From Shewanella gelidimarina (GTDB lineage Bacteria > Pseudomonadota > Gammaproteobacteria > Enterobacterales > Shewanellaceae): a DNA stretch of 64,000 nucleotides. Location of the stretch: positions 55,479 through 119,478 of the forward strand of contig NZ_JAKIKW010000018.1 in the NCBI RefSeq assembly GCF_023283945.1, in the 5' to 3' direction. This document shows, one piece after another, positions 34,547 through 42,640 of this stretch. The stretch's first letter is position 1. Each line of letters begins with the position of its first letter. The position numbers and the translations under genes are program-made. Under the pieces are notes generated by a model, which searched no databases, had not been told where the DNA came from, and was given only the letters and a program-made list of their open reading frames with translations.

Positions 34547-34630
34547 TTTGCGCAGAGTTATTTTGCGCACAAAGTATTTGCATAAGTTTTGGCGGTTAGT
34601 TATGATGCAGACAATTACTTTGCGCACAAA
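34547..34630. promoter_or_regulatory. Triple MarR-type operator between the OhrR-like and oxidoreductase genes
   Basis: TTTGCGCACAAA occurs twice exactly (34562-34573 and 34619-34630), and a third, imperfect copy TTTGCGCAGAGT is at 34547-34558. The exact form is a palindrome of the type TTTGnGCnCAAA. The last box lies just before the ribosome site of the oxidoreductase gene (start 34649). Confidence 0.65.
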
Positions 34631-34648
34631 CAAAAATAAAGGCTCATT

Positions 34649-35647
34649 ATGAACGCTAAGCAAATTCAACTAAAATCTCGTCCTGAAGGGTTACCTAACG
34701 CCAGTAACTTTACCGAAGTAGAAGTGACTTTACCGGCCATTAAAGAGGGTGATTTTCTTGTCAAAAATTCATGGATGTCGGTTGACCCCTACATGCGTGG
34801 TCGCATGGTTGATAGAAAGAGCTACATCGCTCCTTTTCAAATAGGGGCCGTATTAGAAGGTGGTGCTGTTGGCGAAATCATTGAATCTAACAATGTTGAA
34901 TTTCCTGTTGGCAGCATGGTTAATAGCATGCACGGTTGGCGCAGCCATTATGTTAGCGATGGCACAGAAATAACCCGCCTACCGCAAACTCCTATCAACG
35001 AATCACACTTTCTAGGTGTCCTCGGTATGCCGGGCATGACCGCTTGGACAGGTCTTAACCGCATTGCAGAATTAAAATCGGGAGAAACGTTATTTGTCTC
35101 TGCCGCATCTGGGGCTGTTGGCAGTATCGCGGTGCAGATTGGTAAATTAATGGGCGCACGAGTTATTGCATCAGTAGGCTCAGATGAAAAAGCTGAGCAT
35201 ATCAAATCATTAGGTGTTGATGCGGTGATCAACTACAAGACCTGTGGTGATTTAAGCACTGCATTGGCGGCAGCGGCACCAGAGGGTATCGATGTCTATT
35301 TTGAAAATGTGGGTGGCGAGCATCTAACGGCCGCATTAAACAATATGAAAGACCATGGCCGTATTGCCGTGTGTGGAATGATTTCACAATACAACGATAC
35401 CGTACCCACCCCAGGACCAAGCAATTTAGCATTGATCATAATGAAGAAGCTAAAAATAGAAGGTTTCATTGTGTTTGAACACTGGGCTCATTATCCAGAG
35501 TTCGCTAAGCAAATGGGCCAATGGTTAGCTGAAGGAAAAGTGACAGCAGAGCAGACTATTTATGAAGGGTTATCAAGTGCGCCAGATGCCTTTATCGGTC
35601 TATTTGAAGGTAAAAACCGCGGCAAGATGATTGTAAAACTGGCTTAA
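34649..35647 (+). CDS. NADP-dependent medium-chain oxidoreductase (LTB4DH/CurA-like, zinc-independent)
   Basis: A zinc-less MDR enzyme that reduces alpha,beta-unsaturated carbonyls with NADPH. It shows the group's N-terminal pattern MSVDPYMRGRM, the substrate-side motif LGMPGMTAWTGL, and the Rossmann motif SAASGAVGSIAVQIGKLMGARVI, then YFENVGGEHLTAALNNMKDHGRIAVCGMIS. Length 332 fits. The prokaryotic members include CurA (NADPH-dependent curcumin reductase); the native substrate is unknown, probably toxic enals. Regulation by the divergent OhrR-like protein fits a detoxification role. Confidence 0.9.
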   Translation: MNAKQIQLKSRPEGLPNASNFTEVEVTLPAIKEGDFLVKNSWMSVDPYMRGRMVDRKSYIAPFQIGAVLEGGAVGEIIESNNVEFPVGSMVNSMHGWRSHYVSDGTEITRLPQTPINESHFLGVLGMPGMTAWTGLNRIAELKSGETLFVSAASGAVGSIAVQIGKLMGARVIASVGSDEKAEHIKSLGVDAVINYKTCGDLSTALAAAAPEGIDVYFENVGGEHLTAALNNMKDHGRIAVCGMISQYNDTVPTPGPSNLALIIMKKLKIEGFIVFEHWAHYPEFAKQMGQWLAEGKVTAEQTIYEGLSSAPDAFIGLFEGKNRGKMIVKLA

Positions 35648-35702
35648 TTCGTTAAGAAACCAGCATACTTCATGCGTTAATATCACACTGAAAAACAGTG
35701 AC

Positions 35703-35728
35703 ATAAAAGGGCCTTTTGGCCCTTTTAT
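35703..35728. terminator. Bidirectional terminator
   Basis: ATAAAAGGGCC / GGCCCTTTTAT with a TTTT loop between convergent genes. Confidence 0.88.
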
Positions 35729-35748
35729 TACAACCAAGTTAAGATTAT

Positions 35749-36723
35749 TTAACGGTATGGTGCCAATGCAGCTTCAATAAGGTGTGCTACTTGCTCCACT
35801 GCCGCTTCACCTGCCGCAATAGCTTCCTCCGCGCGATGAAACTCCATAGTACCGATATCACCAAGATCTGGCACGATACAAATATCTGGTGGATCGCCCA
35901 TTAGTCTCGCCCGCTTATGGCGCTGTTCTAGTATTTCCATCGACTGTGACATCACCGCCAGCATACCGGGATTGGGATTAATATGACCGCCTGTTTTGTT
36001 ACTAGGAGAAAACTTATCCGTTAAGCCGGTAATATAATCTCTTCCGCGCGCAAGCAGATCGGTAAAGCCCAATTCTTGATGCTTCTCTGCTTCCGCAACT
36101 TCTTGGTTTGTCGGCTTATTACTTTTCATGTTGACTGGCAACACTTGCATACGCCCACGGCGAAGCCCGTGAAGGTCAACCGCAATAACAATATCAACAC
36201 CCATTGCTCGGCTTACTGATACTGGAACAGGATTCACCACCGCGCCATCCACCAGCCAGCGATCGGCCACTTTGACTGGCGGTAAAATACCAGGCATAGA
36301 ACATGAAGCACGCACTGCATGGCGTAGATCACCTTCGGTAAACCAAATTTCTTGACCGGAATAGAGATCAGTTGCTACCGCGGTGAAGGGTTTTTTAAGA
36401 TCTTCGATCTGCATGTCGCCCATCCGTTTTTGCAACACATCAAACACTTTTTCGCCGCCAATCAGCCCGCCTTTTCGCCAGCTCAGATCCATCAAACCTA
36501 ATACGTCCCAGCTGCTAAAACTTCTCACCCAGGTTTCTAGCTCATCAAGATGATCATTAGCATAGGCAGCCCCCACGACTGCGCCGATAGAGCAGCCAGC
36601 AATTTTGTCGGGATAGACACCCATTTTAGCCAACCCATTGAGCACCCCAATATGCGCCCAACCTTTAGCGGCACCGCTGCCTAAAGCAAGTCCAATTTTA
36701 ACTGAATTTTTATTATCCGACAC
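35749..36723 (-). CDS. rssA: Patatin-like phospholipase, RssA-type
   Basis: Ser-Asp dyad hydrolase. The oxyanion loop GSGAAKG is at 15-21, the nucleophile elbow GCSIG contains S45, and the Asp of the dyad is D159 in LVDGAVVNPVP. A predicted helical C-terminal extension (about 200-324) follows the patatin core. The sequence is close to the RssA group of unknown substrate named from E. coli rssAB. Cytoplasmic; no signal peptide. Single gene. Confidence 0.88.
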   Translation of the reverse strand: MSDNKNSVKIGLALGSGAAKGWAHIGVLNGLAKMGVYPDKIAGCSIGAVVGAAYANDHLDELETWVRSFSSWDVLGLMDLSWRKGGLIGGEKVFDVLQKRMGDMQIEDLKKPFTAVATDLYSGQEIWFTEGDLRHAVRASCSMPGILPPVKVADRWLVDGAVVNPVPVSVSRAMGVDIVIAVDLHGLRRGRMQVLPVNMKSNKPTNQEVAEAEKHQELGFTDLLARGRDYITGLTDKFSPSNKTGGHINPNPGMLAVMSQSMEILEQRHKRARLMGDPPDICIVPDLGDIGTMEFHRAEEAIAAGEAAVEQVAHLIEAALAPYR

Positions 36724-36973
36724 GCGTTGCGACTCCTACAAGCTAATTAAGATCGAGTGACTCTTTTGTAATACGGCGCTATGTTACGGTATTACGGCCG
36801 CCAATTTTAAACTGATTTAATCTTACTTAGTGAACTCTATCGTGTTGTGCATCCATATTCAGCTTGCCACCCGCCTATTTCGACCGCTTTGGCATAAACT
36901 TAATGGCTAATCGTAGCCCTGCTCTATCTATCTAGGCTATAATACTCGGTCAGATTATTTAAGGAGTTCACCT

Positions 36974-38317
36974 TTGCCATTCACCGATTTTTCACTGGAT
37001 CAACGTCTTTTACAAACGTTAAAGCACATGGGTATAGACACCCCAACAGAGATCCAGGAACAAGCCATCCCTATTGCCCTTGCAGGCAAAGATATAATGG
37101 CATCATCTAAAACAGGTTCAGGCAAAACCTTGGCGTTCTTGCTACCTGCGATGCAAAGGATGATTTCGTGTAGAGCATTGAGTAAGCGCGATCCACGCGT
37201 TGTTATTTTGCTACCGACTCGAGAGCTTGCTACCCAAGTCTATAGCCAACTGCGTTTACTAGTCGCCAACACCCAATATAAAGCCACCAAAATTCTAGGC
37301 GGTGAAAACTTTAACGACCAAGCAAAAGCACTTGCTCGTGATCCACACTTTGTTGTGGCAACGCCAGGTCGTTTAGCTGATCATCTTAAGCAACATCACT
37401 TGCACCTTAATGGGCTTGAGTTGCTCATATTAGATGAAGCCGATCGTATGTTAGATTTAGGCTTTGCTGAACAACTTAAGCAAATTAACAATGCAGCAGA
37501 TCATAAGCGTCGTCAAACATTGATGTTTTCCGCCACGCTTGATCATGGCGATGTCAATGAAATTGCTGCAGAGCTGCTTAAAACACCGGAACATGTCTCT
37601 ATTGGTGCGGGTAATTTAGAGCACAAAGACATTACTCAACGTATATTCTTATGTGATCATCTTGATCATAAAGAAGCACTACTATCGCGGATCTTAAAAG
37701 ATGAGCAGCAAAAGCAGATCATCATCTTTACTGCGACAAGATCCGATACAGAGCGCCTCGCTATAAAACTTGCTGAAGAAGGTTTTAAAACGGCATCACT
37801 CAGTGGTGAGTTAAAGCAAACCGCTCGTAATCAAATCATGGATGAGTTTAGCCGCGGTTTGCAGCAAATATTGGTCACTACCGATGTTGCTTCTCGTGGT
37901 CTAGATCTACTCAACGTATCATTAGTGATCAACTTTGATATGCCAAAATTTGCTGAAGAATATGTACACCGCATTGGTCGTACAGGCCGTGCAGGCGCTA
38001 AAGGGGACGCTGTTTCACTCGTCGGTCCTAAAGATTGGGTTAACTTTACTCAAGTACAAACTTTCTTAAACAAGAAGTTTAGCTTTAGCGAGCTTGAAGG
38101 ATTGAAAGGTAAGTTCACTGGTTTAAAAGCCAAGCCGCAGAGCAAGAGCAAAGCTAAACCTGCCGCCGCTAAGCAAAAAGCCACCACAGCAAAGAGAAAG
38201 TCAGCGGCAAAAGCAACCGCTAACCGCGATAGACGCTTTGCAACGGGTGTTGATATCGGTGATGCCCCTATGCTTAGAAAACCTAAATCTAAGCTACAAG
38301 ACACCCCAGAAGATTAA
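36974..38317 (+). CDS. DEAD-box ATP-dependent RNA helicase
   Basis: The start is TTG 36974, with AAGGAG 7 bases before it. All superfamily-2 motifs are present: Q motif (TPTEIQEQAIP), I (SSKTGSGKT), Ia (LLPTRELATQ), DEAD (LILDEADRMLD), SAT (MFSATL), IV (IIFTATRS), V (TTDVASRGLD) and VI (HRIGRTGRAG). The tail (about 375-447) is very basic and Ala/Lys-rich, probably RNA-binding. It belongs to the SrmB/RhlE neighbourhood, but I cannot name it with certainty. Monocistronic with a strong terminator. Confidence 0.93.
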   Translation: MPFTDFSLDQRLLQTLKHMGIDTPTEIQEQAIPIALAGKDIMASSKTGSGKTLAFLLPAMQRMISCRALSKRDPRVVILLPTRELATQVYSQLRLLVANTQYKATKILGGENFNDQAKALARDPHFVVATPGRLADHLKQHHLHLNGLELLILDEADRMLDLGFAEQLKQINNAADHKRRQTLMFSATLDHGDVNEIAAELLKTPEHVSIGAGNLEHKDITQRIFLCDHLDHKEALLSRILKDEQQKQIIIFTATRSDTERLAIKLAEEGFKTASLSGELKQTARNQIMDEFSRGLQQILVTTDVASRGLDLLNVSLVINFDMPKFAEEYVHRIGRTGRAGAKGDAVSLVGPKDWVNFTQVQTFLNKKFSFSELEGLKGKFTGLKAKPQSKSKAKPAAAKQKATTAKRKSAAKATANRDRRFATGVDIGDAPMLRKPKSKLQDTPED

Positions 38318-38346
38318 GCTACAGCTTTATTTTGAACCGCTGTAAT

Positions 38347-38387
38347 AAAAATCGCGATGATAGTTATCTATCATCGCGATTTTTTTA
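38347..38387. terminator. Bidirectional terminator
   Basis: Long arms AAAATCGCGATGATA / TATCATCGCGATTTT with T-tract. The stop codon of the convergent YHS lipoprotein gene (38385-38387) lies within the T-tract. Confidence 0.9.
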
Positions 38388-38831
38388 TGGGTGTATTTTA
38401 TCTAACCAATGCTGATCTGCTCGCGCAATATACAGCTCAGTCTCTTTAAGCCAAGTTTCTCTCACGCCAAGGCTGTAGTTCAAGTAGAGTTTATTCTCCA
38501 ATATTGTGAATGCGTTTGGGTCAGTATCCACCACAAATCCTTTTGACATACCGTAAGCGCAATACCCACCGTACTGAGGCACATACTGTTGCTGATCTTG
38601 TTCGAACATTATTCTGTGTTGCTTGCTGCTGAAAAGCCACTGTACATTGTTGTAATGACTAACATATTGCACTTTGCCTTTAACGGGTTTGCCCTCGGTA
38701 AAATACGCCACCACATCGTAACCATTTGCCGCGACCCCTTTGTCTTGAAAAGTAGGTTCCCCGCCTAAACTTGTGCAGCCCACCAATACCAAGCTCAATA
38801 AAAGTGTCGTTAATTTAAATGCTAATGTCAT
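38385..38831 (-). CDS. YHS-domain lipoprotein
   Basis: Signal peptide with lipobox LVGC (Cys19), so membrane-anchored in the periplasm. A YHS domain follows: VAANGYDVVAYFTEGKPVKG (residues about 33-52), the HYNNVQWLFSSKQHRIMFEQD core and QYGGYCAYGMSKGF. YHS domains are linked to heavy-metal or redox sites (copper transporters, phenol hydroxylases); whether metal is bound here is unknown. The 148-residue length matches the stand-alone YHS lipoproteins of marine gammaproteobacteria. Confidence 0.85.
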   Translation of the reverse strand: MTLAFKLTTLLLSLVLVGCTSLGGEPTFQDKGVAANGYDVVAYFTEGKPVKGKVQYVSHYNNVQWLFSSKQHRIMFEQDQQQYVPQYGGYCAYGMSKGFVVDTDPNAFTILENKLYLNYSLGVRETWLKETELYIARADQHWLDKIHP

Positions 38832-39081
38832 CGCTACCTCCTCTTTCCCTATACGAGAGTTACTGTGTCTTCTGTATCGCCAAACGACCTGAGAATGCTC
38901 GTTTCAGAAGCTTGGGTATATATAAGACCGAATCTGGCCCTTAGGTATTTCACTTACGATTAACTTTGCTGGAAAGTCGTACAGCAAAAGTAAATTTATT
39001 TTCAATTGCTAGCGCTAAACGCTGACCAGTGACAAAAATAACGCTACAATATGCGCAATATTGTTATTTCGAAGGTTTATC

Positions 39082-39525
39082 ATGAAAGTTTGTGGCGTAG
39101 AGTTAAAAGGTGGCGAAGCCATCATCAGTTTATTAAGTTATGAAGGCGAAACCTACAATGTGCCTGATTGCCGTCAGAAATCATTCGCTATTTCAAACTC
39201 AGCACAAACGGACGATATTCGTGAGTTTCACTTTGCATTTAGTAAACTTTTAGAAGACTACCGTGTAGATGAAGTCGTCATCATTGAGCGAGAGCAAAAA
39301 GGTAAAGGCGCTGGTAGCGTCACGAGCTTTAAGCTCGAAGCCGTGATTCAAGTGATTGGCGTTCCAGTGACGTTTATTTCTCCAGTCACCATTAAAGCAC
39401 AGCTAAAGCGTAACCCGCCACAAGTTGACTTTGAAGGACTAGACCTAAAGCGTTTTCAACGAAATGCTTTTGATGCTGCTTATGCATCTCACAACTGCAC
39501 TATCTTCAAAAGAGAAGAAGACTAA
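39082..39525 (+). CDS. DUF3010 family protein
   Basis: ATG 39082 is preceded by GAAGG at 6-7 bases; an open frame reaches back to a TTG at 39061. The protein (147 residues) starts MKVCGVELKGGEAIISLLSY and has a RNase H-like pattern (VCGVELKGGEA, VIIEREQKGKG, DAAYASH), typical of DUF3010. This may be a nuclease-fold protein of unknown activity. Monocistronic. Confidence 0.85.
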   Translation: MKVCGVELKGGEAIISLLSYEGETYNVPDCRQKSFAISNSAQTDDIREFHFAFSKLLEDYRVDEVVIIEREQKGKGAGSVTSFKLEAVIQVIGVPVTFISPVTIKAQLKRNPPQVDFEGLDLKRFQRNAFDAAYASHNCTIFKREED

Positions 39526-39547
39526 TCAGTCGTTGAGGACATAGTAC

Positions 39548-39604
39548 TAGGGACATTAATCTTCAGTAAATGAAGATAAGCTGCTTAAAAAGCGGCTGTC
39601 CCTA
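39548..39604. repeat. REP/BIME-like three-way-junction element
   Basis: Outer arms TAGGGACA / TGTCCCTA close two inner hairpins: ATCTTCA-n5-TGAAGAT and AGCTGCTT / AAGCGGCT (one G-T pair). The 57 bp are bounded by TA and GGGACA ends, recalling REP-type palindromes mobilised by RAYT (Y1) transposases. No transposase is nearby. Confidence 0.5.
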
Positions 39605-39620
39605 AAAACTGATAGTAATT

Positions 39621-40127
39621 ATGCAAACATTAACCTACCTAAATGGCTACCAAGCCGAGATCCAGCAGCAAGTACAAACTTTATTATCTCAGGGGAAATT
39701 GGGAGAATTTTTACTCAAAAGACATCCTGAAATACACACTGTGAGAACAGATAAAGCGCTGTATGAATACACCATCGCCATCAAAAACCAGTATTTGCGC
39801 AAGTCACAACCCTTATCTAAAGTTATTTTTGACGATAAAATATCGCTTAGCCATCAAGCATTGGGTCTACACTCTTACGTTGCCCGTAAGCAAGGTGCCA
39901 AGATTAAGGCGAAAAATGAGATACGTATTTCCTCTCGTTTGAAAAAGGTGCCGGAAGGTTTACTTAGAATGGTCGTGGTACATGAACTTGCACACTTGAA
40001 AGAGAAAGATCATAACAAAGCCTTCTACCAGCTATGCTGCCACATGGATGGTGACTACCATCAATTAGAATTTGAATTAAGGCTGCTACTGACCTTAATT
40101 GATGCAGAGCAAAACCCATACTGCTAG
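39621..40127 (+). CDS. YgjP-like metal-dependent hydrolase (M48/DUF45 type)
   Basis: Zinc-peptidase-like protein with HExxH in VVVHELAHLKEKDHNKAFY (residues about 118-136), including the third-ligand-type His in DHN. Cytoplasmic, 168 residues, close to YgjP/DUF45 proteins that look like a minimal zincin. Substrate unknown. The C-terminus is NPYC with stop TAG, and this CTAG is the insertion point of MITE copy 2. Confidence 0.85.
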   Translation: MQTLTYLNGYQAEIQQQVQTLLSQGKLGEFLLKRHPEIHTVRTDKALYEYTIAIKNQYLRKSQPLSKVIFDDKISLSHQALGLHSYVARKQGAKIKAKNEIRISSRLKKVPEGLLRMVVVHELAHLKEKDHNKAFYQLCCHMDGDYHQLEFELRLLLTLIDAEQNPYC

Positions 40128-40389
40128 GGGCTGTTGATCTTTCGAGCTTAGTTTTTGTTCGAATTCAATGATTTTAGTACAAGGCTTGAGCGATGATGCT
40201 TAGCTGGCTAAGCGAAAAGCTGGTAACGCAGTAATAAAAGCATTGAAACGAACCCTAAGGGCCGCGCTTCTTGGCTATTTTTACTGTGTTGTAGGCTATT
40301 TGTGGAGAATAACTAAACGACATAGCCTCCGCCTTGTCAAAATAGCCAATAAACTGCGGCAAAAACAACCGTGAAAGATCAACAGCCCC
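40127..40389. mobile_element. MITE, copy 2 (inverted relative to copy 1)
   Basis: 263 bp with terminal inverted repeats GGGGCTGTTGATCTTTC, flanked by TA inside CTAG. It is the reverse complement of the element at 23318-23579 and better preserved at its ends. As in copy 1, insertion was in a TAG stop codon (YgjP-like gene, 40125-40127), which is recreated by the first G of the element. Confidence 0.83.
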
Positions 40390-40413
40390 TAGTTTAACTA
40401 ACACACTTTAATT

Positions 40414-40432
40414 GATAACGATTTTCATTTAC
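40414..40432. promoter_or_regulatory. Fur box upstream of the Cys-rich orphan gene
   Basis: GATAACGATTTTCATTTAC matches the 19-bp Fur consensus GATAATGATAATCATTATC at 14 positions. It is 33 bp before the ATG at 40466, where a repressor would cover the promoter. Confidence 0.65.
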
Positions 40433-40465
40433 AATGCAGACACTTGATTTAAAGAGTGAGTTGTT

Positions 40466-40879
40466 ATGGGCGAAAAGCACTGCAGTTATCAGCAAAAATA
40501 CCAACATAAGCTGGCAAAGTCGCAGCATAAGCTGAATTTCTATCTGTCTTTAACTGAAATAGATTGCATTAAGCACGAGATTTCCGTGAATAAACGCTCA
40601 GCCAAAATCAATAAATATCAGCTAAAAACACTCAAATACCAAGCGAAGCTAACCAACATCAGTGCTGTACCACAAACTGCTATTGCCTATACCAAACTGC
40701 ATAGTGCCAATGATAATGGTGCTTTTACATCACTCAGATTAATAGACAAGCTAAGCCTTAACAGTGCTAATGTATTTTATCATCCCTATAAAGCAAACCC
40801 TTGTAAGAGTTGCCCTGCTTTAAGAGGTAAAGATTGCCTATGCGCAATAAAGCAACAGCAGCGACAACAAGCATTATAA
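40466..40879 (+). CDS. Hypothetical Cys-rich protein with a Fur-box promoter
   Basis: 137 residues, basic and Gln/Lys/Tyr-rich in the first half (KYQHKLAKSQHKLNFYL), with a Cys cluster near the end: NPCKSCPALRGKDCLCAIK, pattern CxxC-x8-CxC. No signal peptide or membrane helix. I recognise no family. The Cys cluster could bind Fe, Fe-S or Zn. A Fur box lies directly upstream and a terminator directly downstream, so it is a single iron-regulated gene. Start ATG has a weak GAGTGAG ribosome site. Confidence 0.72.
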   Translation: MGEKHCSYQQKYQHKLAKSQHKLNFYLSLTEIDCIKHEISVNKRSAKINKYQLKTLKYQAKLTNISAVPQTAIAYTKLHSANDNGAFTSLRLIDKLSLNSANVFYHPYKANPCKSCPALRGKDCLCAIKQQQRQQAL

Positions 40880-40941
40880 CACCGCGATAGTTTGCGGCCG
40901 GTTATCACCTTAACGATGCTAATCGTTAACCCTTTAAAATG

Positions 40942-40968
40942 AAAAAACCATCTAATGATGGTTTTTTA
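40942..40968. terminator. Bidirectional terminator
   Basis: AAAAAACCATC / GATGGTTTTTT with a TAAT loop between the orphan gene and the minus-strand peptidase gene. Confidence 0.85.
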
Positions 40969-41012
40969 CGGATCGTCACTCGTTGTTCTCAAAAGCTAAG
41001 CCGATAGCCCGG

Positions 41013-42299
41013 TTAGACTTGGCCCATCATTATTTTTCGCACTTTAACTAATTGCTCAAAAGTACCCATCTGTTTTTTGGATAGCTGATTTGCCATCCGG
41101 ATCTTAGCTTTCATTGGGTTCACTGGTCGGCCATTGATATGAAATTCATAGTGCAAATGTGGCCCAGTGATCCGCCCAGTATTACCCGATAGCGCAATCA
41201 CCTGCCCACGAGAGACTCGCTGACCTTTGTGGACTAGCGCTTTTGATAAGTGCAAATAGCGCGTACGGTATTTATTGCCGTGATCAATCACTACATATTT
41301 ACCTGCATAACGATGATCAGTGACCAAAGAAACAATACCGTCTCCAGGTGCAATAACCTTAGTGCCGATAGGGGTGGCAAAATCAGTGCCGTTATGGGGA
41401 GAGTTACGGCCAGTAACAGGGTGATGACGGTTAGGGTTAAAGCTTGAGCTAATACGGTAATTTCGCTGAAGAGGAATACGTTGAAAGGCTCTTGCTAAGC
41501 TTCTACCCTGTTCATCATAGAAATTACCATCACTAAACTGATAGGCATTAATGCTACTGCGTCCACGGTCAATTGTGACGCCTAAAATGTTACTGCTACC
41601 GGTCGCAACGCCATCAATAAATTGATCGTTCATCAGTACCGAGAACTTGTCTCCGGCGCGAAGGTCACGAGCAAAATTGAGCTTTTCTTTTAATAGCGAT
41701 TCAACGCGTTGGATCTCGGCCGCATTTAGGCCCATTTTCTTAGCTGAAAGGTAAAATGAGCCATTAATCTCACCCACAACACTGCGATTACGCCATATGC
41801 CTTCGATGTGAATCTCATCGACTTTAAATGAGCCATCATCAAAACGGCTATAGGTCACTTGCCTTGCCGCACTAAAATAGAGCGAGAGTTTTTCTAATTC
41901 GCCGGCGTCATCGAGCCAAAACTGGATCTGGTTACCTGGCATTAAAGTATCGAGTGCCAGTACATTTAAATCGGCTTCTAATACGCGATACATGGTTTGC
42001 TGATCGACACTACCTTGCTCAAATAAGCCACTTAATGTGTCGCCTTTCACAATCACTTTTTCAAACTTAGGAGTGTCGAGCAGAACACTTGCTACTGGTG
42101 AAGGAGATGAATGCGAAGACAGCGCTTCGATATCCAATTTCACTGCAATGCGTTGCGACAGTAACGGTTGATTTTGGGGGAGCAAAAAAGATGCACCAAA
42201 CAACAACACGGAACCAATTAAGATTTTTCGGTGCAGAGAAGGCAAAGCTGCGAAACGAATAACCGACAATTTTAAAAAAGAAAATTTACCTGACTGCAA
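41013..42299 (-). CDS. mepM: M23 murein DD-endopeptidase, MepM-like
   Basis: Cleaves D-Ala-mDAP peptidoglycan cross-links during sacculus growth. N-terminal signal anchor (about 25-43, ILIGSVLLFGASFLLP), an OapA/LysM-like region (VIVKGDTLSGLFEQGSVDQQTMYRVLE, residues about 78-105), and the LytM domain at about 285-400. The zinc ligands are visible in HNGTDFA (His, Asp) and HLHYEF (His). 428 residues is the usual MepM length. No periplasmic partner gene adjacent. Confidence 0.92.
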   Translation of the reverse strand: MQSGKFSFLKLSVIRFAALPSLHRKILIGSVLLFGASFLLPQNQPLLSQRIAVKLDIEALSSHSSPSPVASVLLDTPKFEKVIVKGDTLSGLFEQGSVDQQTMYRVLEADLNVLALDTLMPGNQIQFWLDDAGELEKLSLYFSAARQVTYSRFDDGSFKVDEIHIEGIWRNRSVVGEINGSFYLSAKKMGLNAAEIQRVESLLKEKLNFARDLRAGDKFSVLMNDQFIDGVATGSSNILGVTIDRGRSSINAYQFSDGNFYDEQGRSLARAFQRIPLQRNYRISSSFNPNRHHPVTGRNSPHNGTDFATPIGTKVIAPGDGIVSLVTDHRYAGKYVVIDHGNKYRTRYLHLSKALVHKGQRVSRGQVIALSGNTGRITGPHLHYEFHINGRPVNPMKAKIRMANQLSKKQMGTFEQLVKVRKIMMGQV

Positions 42300-42572
42300 C
42301 CTAATCCCAACCTTGAATTATTATTTTTTTCATTCATACCAAATGCCTCCTATTATTGAAGGCTGATGTCAATTTATACCAAATAATTGGCTTTATATGA
42401 ACTCTTTCAGTGCACAAATTTGCAATTTTATTGCATGAAAAAACGCAGAATGAGATTGGTAACCGATAAAATGAGTCACATGGAGAGATTAGAAAACGCG
42501 CGCGTCGGTCTGATCCATTAGCTCACAAGATATCCGACAGTAACGCTAAAAAAGCAGCGTACCTTGCTTCAT
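42300..42572. other. Intergenic region between mepM and sbcC
   Basis: No gene seen. The part next to mepM (minus strand) is AT-rich and presumably its promoter; the opposite end holds the sbcC terminator. Confidence 0.5.
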
Positions 42573-42610
42573 AAAACAAAAACGGCTTAAACAATCACGC
42601 TAAGCCGTTT
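42573..42610 (-). terminator. Terminator of sbcDC
   Basis: Arms AAACGGCTTA / TAAGCCGTTT with an 11-base loop. Read on the minus strand the T-rich tail follows the stem. Confidence 0.7.
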
Positions 42611-42640
42611 ATATCAGGACATTAAAAGTAACGGTATGTT

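Noticed and set aside
39548..39604. Rho-independent terminator after the DUF3010 gene
   Set aside because: The element has a three-way junction with TA/GGGACA ends and no T-tract; a REP-type repeat fits better.
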